From NCBI GenBank assembly GCA_964441245.1, contig CAYTVR010000415.1, positions 1 to 5,268 of the forward strand: DNA of 5,268 bases, in the 5' to 3' direction. This document shows positions 1-3,414 of the stretch, one piece after another. Position 1 is the first letter of the stretch; every line of letters begins with the position of its first letter. The position numbers and the translations under genes are program-made. A model generated the notes under the pieces. That model was not told where the DNA came from, searched no databases, and saw only the letters and a list, made by a program, of their open reading frames with translations. This DNA is from JALZUU01 sp964441245. Lineage in GTDB: Bacteria > Bacteroidota > Bacteroidia > Chitinophagales > Saprospiraceae.

Positions 1-204
1 TTTTTCAAAAAACGTTCTAAACGTTACTTTCTCTGCAATAAGTGTTTGTAATTTAGCTTCATCAAAACCAGTTAACCACTCTATTACTTGATGGAACTCT
101 TCCTTTGTTCTACCATGCTTTTCCAATCTATTCCAGTAAAGGGGATAAATAGTTGCAAAGATCATATTAGCAACTTTTTCATTTTTTTCAGCTGTAACTT
201 TCAT
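1..204 (-). CDS. DUF2200 family protein, N-terminal part (cut by left window edge)
   Basis: This is the first 68 codons of a gene that starts with the ATG at 204-202 and runs off the left edge. I recognise the DUF2200 family from conserved stretches: FATIYPLY at residues 16-23, GRTKEE at 31-36, VIEWLTGFD at 40-48 and a VTFRTFF segment near residue 60. From memory, family members are small soluble cytoplasmic proteins of roughly 110-120 residues, so a little over half is visible. No biochemical function is established that I know of, and no catalytic motif is evident. The start is well supported: the next in-frame codon set upstream ends in TAA at 229-231 with no other ATG, GTG or TTG between. 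The leader is AT-rich and has no Shine-Dalgarno sequence, which is normal in Bacteroidota. The gene begins 26 nt after the end of palindromic repeat R1, and no promoter of its own is visible. Confidence 0.88.
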   Translation of the reverse strand, partial: MKVTAEKNEKVANMIFATIYPLYWNRLEKHGRTKEEFHQVIEWLTGFDEAKLQTLIAEKVTFRTFFEK

Positions 205-230
205 TTGATTTTGAATTTGATTTTGAATTT
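204..230. repeat. 12-bp tandem repeat in the DUF2200 gene leader
   Basis: The 12-mer gattttgaattt occurs twice back to back at 207-218 and 219-230. Another three matching bases at 204-206 overlap the start codon. It fills almost the whole leader between repeat R1 and the DUF2200 start codon. Copy-number change here would alter leader length only. No function is known; simple AT-rich slippage is the plainest explanation. Confidence 0.75.
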
Positions 231-325
231 ATTGGTGCTAACACGACAGCACAACGCAGTGTCGAAGAACATTTAACCTCTTGAACCCACTCGCAGGCTT
301 TGATTTGTACTCCTTATTACCGCCA
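231..325 (-). repeat. Intergenic palindromic repeat R1 (attC-like candidate)
   Basis: This element is related over its whole length to R2 (1072-1166) and R3 (1469-1562). Its ends form an imperfect inverted repeat: ATTGGTGCTAACACG at 231-245 matches the reverse complement of 313-327 (AATGGCGGTAATAAG) at 10 of 15 positions. An inner arm, gcacaacgcagtgtc, pairs loosely with tttgatttgtac on the other side, leaving a central loop of roughly 30 nt around 262-292. In gene orientation the element ends in GTGTTAGCACCAAT, close to the R2 end GCGTTACCGCCAAT. It starts 10 nt after the lipoprotein stop and ends 26 nt before the DUF2200 start. Size, dyad structure, GTT-containing end and position between unrelated same-strand genes resemble integron attC sites. 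A non-recombining intergenic repeat family is the alternative. Confidence 0.7.
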
Positions 326-334
326 TTATTTTTT

Positions 335-1048
335 CTATTTCAACTTGTAGTATTTGTTCAATGCATCTATCTTTTCTCCATTGACTTCCTCAAATTCAAT
401 AAAATGCCCAATACTATCCTCTTTTACTGACATAATTCCATTTATTCCAATTTTATTGTTGTAAGTTGGAGGTGGAATATCATCAAAATACAATTCAATT
501 AGATACAATCCTTCTTTTTCAATCTCAAATTCGATTTCATTCCCTCCTAATATTCCTGAGATTAATCTATATGGAAACGATTCTTTTCCAATTTTCATCT
601 TTATTGGTTGACTTCCATCAGAGATCGCTCCTGTTTCCACTTTTCCTGTATTCTGATTTAAAACTGTTACTTGAAAATGATCAATTTTTGTTGAGTCATG
701 TCTAAACGCTTTTATCTCTACTTCAACTGAATCTCCTATTGATTCTGTTCTCTGTACTTTTAGTGAATTTTTAGACTTATATTTCTCTTCCTCAGGAATT
801 GGTTTATACGCTATATTTATTTTTCCGTCTTTAATAAAATAACTACCATAATTCCAAGAACTATGTAAATCATACCCCAAGTTAACATATTCTATAAATT
901 CATTTTTTGATATAAACGCTATTCTATTTGATCCACAATTTAAGTTAACCCCATAAGACCCTTTTATTGATTTACATGATACTATAGTACATAATAGCAA
1001 TATTACAATCATGAATATTTGGTAATTAGCTTTAAAAATCAAATACAT
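335..1048 (-). CDS. Predicted lipoprotein, function unknown
   Basis: This 237-residue protein has an N-terminal hydrophobic segment (about residues 11-23, FMIVILLLCTIVS) followed by a lipobox I-V-S-C with the lipidated cysteine at residue 25. That is a type II signal peptide. After the cysteine comes KSIKG rather than an acidic cluster, so a periplasm-facing membrane anchor is more likely than surface display. The mature part is about 210 residues, beta-rich in appearance, and has no catalytic motif I recognise. Its first part (GSYG, NCGSNRIAFIS, SWNYGSYFIKDGKINI) resembles the many small Bacteroidota lipoproteins that open with a short 'size of value' beta-sheet segment. Residues 105-200 (GDSVEVEIKAF, ISDGSQPIKMKIG, GLYLIELYFDD) look like an immunoglobulin- or transthyretin-like sandwich, which is inference. 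The ATG at 1048 keeps lysine 6 in the signal n-region; Met13 would remove it. The gene lies between repeats R2 and R1 with a 23-nt leader. Confidence 0.85.
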   Translation of the reverse strand: MYLIFKANYQIFMIVILLLCTIVSCKSIKGSYGVNLNCGSNRIAFISKNEFIEYVNLGYDLHSSWNYGSYFIKDGKINIAYKPIPEEEKYKSKNSLKVQRTESIGDSVEVEIKAFRHDSTKIDHFQVTVLNQNTGKVETGAISDGSQPIKMKIGKESFPYRLISGILGGNEIEFEIEKEGLYLIELYFDDIPPPTYNNKIGINGIMSVKEDSIGHFIEFEEVNGEKIDALNKYYKLK

Positions 1049-1071
1049 TTATTTTTTTATATATTTTTCTT

Positions 1072-1166
1072 ATTGGCGGTAACGCAAGAGTACAGCCCCA
1101 TTCCGAAAAAAATCTACCCCCTTAAACCAGCTCCCAGACATTGACTTATACTAGTCAATGTAAATT
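1072..1166 (-). repeat. Intergenic palindromic repeat R2 (attC-like candidate)
   Basis: R2 aligns with R1 and R3 without gaps across its first 35-40 bases: GGCGGTAACGCAAGAGTACA followed by cccattccgaa. It aligns again across cccagacattgacttatact on the far side. The arms agtacagccccattcc and gacattgacttatact pair imperfectly (about 10 of 16 positions), so the whole element can fold into a long hairpin. Read in gene orientation it ends GCGTTACCGCCAAT, which keeps the GTT triplet. It begins near the stop of the small gene at 1172 and ends 23 nt before the lipoprotein start codon. A tighter local inverted repeat lies inside it at 1139-1160. Confidence 0.7.
1139..1160. repeat. 8-bp perfect inverted repeat inside R2
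   Basis: CATTGACT at 1139-1146 and AGTCAATG at 1153-1160 are exact reverse complements separated by 6 nt. The hairpin lies 12-33 nt after the stop codon of the small gene at 1172, so it could end that transcript. It has no T-run on the minus-strand side and only a modest GC content, so a classic intrinsic terminator is unlikely. The sequence is part of the R2 right arm, and R1 and R3 do not share this local hairpin. Confidence 0.6.
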
Positions 1167-1171
1167 AGTAT

Positions 1172-1455
1172 TTATTTCTGATTTAAGAAAAGCTCATGAA
1201 TAGTTTTAGCCGTATTCAATGCTGCATTTTTGGGCCTAAGCGCAGTATCAGAAAGCTCAGAAATTACTTTTGATTTATGACCTACGGTTCCTTTTGCATT
1301 CCAAATAGTTGGTGGAGCTACGGTCAGATATGCTGAAAAATTGTGATGACCCGACCCTGATCGTTCAACTATGATATGAATAATCCCATGTTTTTTTGAC
1401 GATGTATTTTGCCTAAAAAGGATCTCTCCGCAAGCATAACCTGCTCTAACACCAT
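1172..1455 (-). pseudogene. Small unrecognised gene, frameshifted or recoded
   Basis: The coding-looking frame runs from 1456 to the TAA at 1174-1172 (94 residues; HIIVERSGSGHHNF and ELSDTALRPKNAALNTAKTI are typical stretches). It has no ATG, GTG or TTG start: two TAA codons immediately precede it, and the first TTG is close to the C-terminus. The nearest ATG, at 1455, is 13 nt after repeat R3, the same placement as for the other genes, but it is in the other frame. That frame reads MVLEQVMLAERS and so on, and stops with TAG at 1371-1369. The two frames are joined by exactly a -1 shift, and the heptamer A_AAA_AAC lies in the correct phase at 1396-1390. Slippage there would give a 94-residue fusion (22 + 72). 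Either this is programmed recoding, or a base was lost from the A-run, or the 5' end was truncated when the repeat was joined. I do not recognise the protein family. Confidence 0.5.
1390..1396 (-). promoter_or_regulatory. A_AAA_AAC slippery heptamer, candidate -1 frameshift site
   Basis: On the minus strand the codons CAA AAA AAC of the ATG-started frame contain the X_XXY_YYZ heptamer A_AAA_AAC in the right phase. Slippage by -1 leads into the long open frame ending at 1172. I see no convincing stem-loop or upstream Shine-Dalgarno stimulator nearby. A sequencing or replication error in the seven-A run would look the same. Confidence 0.35.
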
Positions 1456-1468
1456 GTTATTAATTCTA

Positions 1469-1562
1469 ATTGTGTACAATGCTTGAGTACAACGTAATGC
1501 CGAAGAACAACTGCCTTTTGACCACTCTTTCAGGCATTGACTTGTGCTCACTATTATGGTCA
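1469..1562 (-). repeat. Intergenic palindromic repeat R3 (attC-like candidate)
   Basis: R3 has the clearest hairpin of the family. TGAGTACAACGTAATGCC at 1484-1501 pairs with GGCATTGACTTGTGCTCA at 1533-1550 at 14 of 18 positions. This gives two paired boxes (four bases plus four around one wobble; six bases) separated by a three-base mismatch, closed by a 31-nt loop. Paired boxes split by an unpaired spacer are also how attC stems are built. Alignment to R1 is ungapped over the left 37 bases, ending in the shared cgaagaac. In gene orientation it ends GCATTGTACACAAT, so the GTT of R1 and R2 is ATT here. The TGA stop of the upstream secreted protein gene (1562-1560) lies inside the right boundary, and the next ATG is 13 nt past the left boundary. 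Confidence 0.72.
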
Positions 1563-2882
1563 GTTTTTTTCTATTTTTTGAATATATTCTCTATTTTCAG
1601 AATCTATTAATTTAATAAAATAAATGCCATTTGACAGAAAGCTTAAATCCAAAGCAGTTCTGTTTGCATTAATATTAGACCATTCTTGTATTAAGTCCCC
1701 TTCTGTTGAGAAAAGATATAATTTACTCATTAAAGCATTTTTCAAAAATAAATTGACCTCTAATTTTAGAGGGTTTGGATAGACTTCAAAATCGTGTGTT
1801 TTTCCTAGGTCAAATAATGAACTTGTGGTGGTTGAATATTTAACAATACTATTCACTATTTGATTATCAGCTTGATTGAACCATCCTCCAACATATAATT
1901 CACTTTCATGAATATGAAGAGGAAGAATATTATCATTAAAAACTCCTCCCACGGTAATCCAATCGTCATTCTCTAATTTTCGGATAACATTTATTGAAAG
2001 GTTTGGGTTGGATGTTTTCATTCTGCAGGCGACGAATAATTCACCATTAATCTCGCGAACATCGCTGATATCATGAAACAGTGTATCTCCTATCGAGGTA
2101 ATTGAGTTGCCATCCCAGTAAGCTAGATTAATTATTGGAATGTTATTTATAGTATCTTTTGACCTGAAATAAAGCTTCTCGTCTATTACTCTTATCAGGC
2201 TTACACTCTTGTTGTCAAAAAGACTGTCTAGGTCTTCCCATTCATTATTATCCCAAAGTTGTAATTTCCTCCTGAATATATTATTCCATGTACTATCATT
2301 AATTTGGATTGACTCTTGAATTTGATGACATACAACCAATTGATTTTGAAAAACGTCCATTTCGATAATAAGACTTGGGATTCCATCTCCAACATTTTGC
2401 CAATTTTCTCCATCCCATTTAGCAATATTTTTCGCTTGTTGATCCGTCCCTACATATTCAAATTGTCCTCCCGCGTAAAGGTAATCTCCATAAACTTTAA
2501 GTTTTTTAACAGAATTCCAATCGCCCAAAATAAACTGTTCCCCTTGCTGTTTCCATTCTTCATTTTCCCATTTTAAAACTTTAGTTGGACTACCATTTGA
2601 TCCGTTAAAATCTCCACTGGCATAAAGTTGACCAGCGTAAACTTCCATCGTAATAGGAGAGAATATTCCCCAAATACTATTCGTGTTATTCCAATCTTGG
2701 CCATCCCAATAATATACTCCTCTAGAAGATGGTCCTAATCTTCCAGATGCATATAAATTATCTTCAAAAGATAACAAATCATATACTTTTCCACCAACAC
2801 CATCTCCAACATTCACCCATTCTTGAGAAAAACTATGCAACGTAATTAATTGAAGAATTAGAAATAATTTTAGCCTTTTCAT
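1560..2882 (-). CDS. Secreted beta-propeller-like protein with T9SS C-terminal sorting domain
   Basis: This 440-residue protein starts with a type I signal peptide: lysine/arginine at residues 2-5, a hydrophobic core at about 6-14, and likely cleavage after HSFSQ at residue 20. Residues 21-355 hold degenerate repeats of about 46-50 residues, each with an LY(A/V)xG strand (residues 43-47, 86-90, 135-139, 329-333) followed by a WDGxxW-like strand (59-64, 105-110, 156-161, 210-215, 256-258, 303-308). This pattern suggests a roughly seven-bladed, Kelch-like propeller, possibly closed by the N-terminal EWVNVGDG strand; that is inference. Residues 365-440 are a T9SS type A sorting domain: FEVYPNP at the start, a middle KLYLFSTEG strand, and a NGIYFIKL strand before a basic end. 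The protein should be exported by Sec and then T9SS, and displayed or released. No enzyme motif is seen, so binding or adhesion is the likely role. The ATG at 2882 is followed directly by the signal peptide. The gene lies between R4 and R3. Confidence 0.9.
   Translation of the reverse strand: MKRLKLFLILQLITLHSFSQEWVNVGDGVGGKVYDLLSFEDNLYASGRLGPSSRGVYYWDGQDWNNTNSIWGIFSPITMEVYAGQLYASGDFNGSNGSPTKVLKWENEEWKQQGEQFILGDWNSVKKLKVYGDYLYAGGQFEYVGTDQQAKNIAKWDGENWQNVGDGIPSLIIEMDVFQNQLVVCHQIQESIQINDSTWNNIFRRKLQLWDNNEWEDLDSLFDNKSVSLIRVIDEKLYFRSKDTINNIPIINLAYWDGNSITSIGDTLFHDISDVREINGELFVACRMKTSNPNLSINVIRKLENDDWITVGGVFNDNILPLHIHESELYVGGWFNQADNQIVNSIVKYSTTTSSLFDLGKTHDFEVYPNPLKLEVNLFLKNALMSKLYLFSTEGDLIQEWSNINANRTALDLSFLSNGIYFIKLIDSENREYIQKIEKN
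1563..1790 (-). other. T9SS C-terminal sorting domain of the propeller protein
   Basis: This segment encodes the last 76 residues (365-440), beginning FEVYPNP and ending in a lysine-rich tail. Such domains guide cargo to the type IX translocon and are usually removed or replaced by a lipopolysaccharide anchor at the cell surface. It ends directly at the TGA embedded in repeat R3. Confidence 0.87.
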
Positions 2883-2897
2883 TTTTTGATTTTTTTC

Positions 2898-3046
2898 GCG
2901 TATGACTCCGTCCCTAGTATTAGCTTGCGGCCGACCGCAGAGAGGTTGGAAACTAACGCTAAGCGCTCTGCCCTTACATTACATTTATTAACATTAAAGG
3001 GGGTAAGCCCTTAGAAAAAGGAAGTAAGTTGAACCATGTTCTGCGC
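2898..3046 (-). repeat. GC-rich palindromic intergenic element R4 (divergent attC-like candidate)
   Basis: This intergenic element has no coding potential, and its 2898-2975 part is markedly richer in GC than its surroundings. It contains several stems: GCGG/CCGC with a 4-nt loop at 2927-2938, GCAGAG/CTCTGC at 2937-2942 and 2966-2971, and AAGGG/CCCTT at 2997-3001 and 3008-3012. Its outer ends are GCGTATGAC at 2898-2906 and GTTCTGCGC at 3038-3046, an imperfect dyad; extended to about 14 positions, roughly 8 match. The body is not recognisably similar to R1-R3. The placement is the same, though: the right end touches the stop codon of the gene at 3046 and the left end stops 15 nt before the next start at 2882. 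It may be an attC-like site of a different sequence class or an unrelated REP/BIME-type repeat. Confidence 0.5.
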
Positions 3047-3240
3047 TAGGAATAATATTCTAATGCACATTTATATATTCTTTTGTCAGAAGGAAATTTA
3101 CTTATATCCTCAATACCTTTGGACACTTCTCCGCAAAAATTATCTGCTAGATATTGAAGCTCCCTCGGCAAGGTATATTCCTCCTCAAAAAGTACGTAAA
3201 GAATATTTTTTAATTTGAAGATTTTATTTTCGTTGTTCAT
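3046..3240 (-). CDS. Small unrecognised protein (64 residues), possibly the 3' part of a broken gene
   Basis: The ATG at 3240-3238 opens a 64-residue frame ending TAG at 3048-3046. The protein is charged and probably soluble (MNNENKIFKLKN at the start, then VLFEEEYTLPREL and GEVSKGIEDISKFPSDKRIY), with no signal peptide, membrane segment or motif I recognise. The start has an A-rich leader (TTAGAAAAA), typical of Bacteroidota, which I prefer to a TTG eight codons upstream. However, the same frame stays coding-like back to an ATG at 3336, interrupted only by one TAA at 3288-3286. The reading is MLLEVFDSGELKSREG, stop, SDDTYIPLCCSQLEK, then the 64 residues. The intact gene may therefore have encoded about 96 residues, and the current one may be a pseudogene or a reinitiated fragment. 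The stop codon touches the end of R4. Confidence 0.5.
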   Translation of the reverse strand: MNNENKIFKLKNILYVLFEEEYTLPRELQYLADNFCGEVSKGIEDISKFPSDKRIYKCALEYYS

Positions 3241-3285
3241 TTTTTCTAATTGGCTACAACACAAAGGAATGTATGTATCATCAGA

Positions 3286-3336
3286 TTATCCTTCCCTAGA
3301 TTTTAACTCACCACTATCAAAAACCTCTAACAACAT
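3286..3336 (-). pseudogene. Possible 5' fragment of the gene at 3046-3240, cut by an in-frame TAA
   Basis: ATG at 3336 begins a 16-residue frame, MLLEVFDSGELKSREG, ending in TAA at 3288-3286. It is in the same frame as the gene at 3240-3046, and the 15 codons between the TAA and that ATG are open. The residues look protein-like and not random. A single substitution (for example TAA from GAA, CAA or AAA) would create one 96-residue gene. It could also be a short leader peptide or chance. Confidence 0.35.
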
Positions 3337-3414
3337 TTTTACATACAAGTATCTAAAACGCTTTACTTTTCAGAACAAAACCTGAAGCTTCGATAAACTA
3401 ATCGGAATTAATTA

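Noticed and set aside
88..276. Plus-strand frame of 62 codons
   Set aside because: It overlaps the DUF2200 gene antisense and crosses into repeat R1; the translation is low-complexity F/L/N-rich and matches nothing recognisable.
466..705. Plus-strand frame of 79 codons
   Set aside because: It is an antisense shadow of the lipoprotein gene, without a signal peptide or domain pattern.
1369..1551. Minus-strand 60-codon frame starting inside repeat R3
   Set aside because: Most of its 5' half is repeat R3 sequence and its start lies inside the repeat. Only the part from the ATG at 1455 is kept, as the first segment of the frameshifted small gene.
2228..2576. Frames on both strands inside the propeller protein gene (2228-2425 minus, 2316-2576 plus)
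   Set aside because: They are out-of-frame shadows; the propeller gene's own frame has a signal peptide, repeats and a sorting domain throughout.
2997..3012. AAGGG/CCCTT stem after the small gene, considered as an intrinsic terminator
   Set aside because: Only five pairs and a tail of three T; more simply a part of the folded R4 element.
3036..3218. Plus-strand frame of 60 codons
   Set aside because: It is antisense to the small gene at 3046-3240 and starts within R4; no supporting features.
3241..3264. TTG start eight codons upstream of the small gene
   Set aside because: The ATG at 3240 has a better A-rich leader, and the coding-like sequence continues further upstream than the TTG, so the TTG is not a natural boundary.
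3389..3407. Short stem TTCGAT/ATCGGAA after the large repeat gene, considered as a terminator
   Set aside because: The stem is six pairs with a bulge, has low GC, and lacks a T-run on the minus strand.
3337..3414. Gap between the large repeat gene and the small gene considered as a fifth attC-like element
   Set aside because: It contains AACGC and a GCTT-rich segment, but the possible arms pair poorly and no similarity to R1-R4 is convincing.
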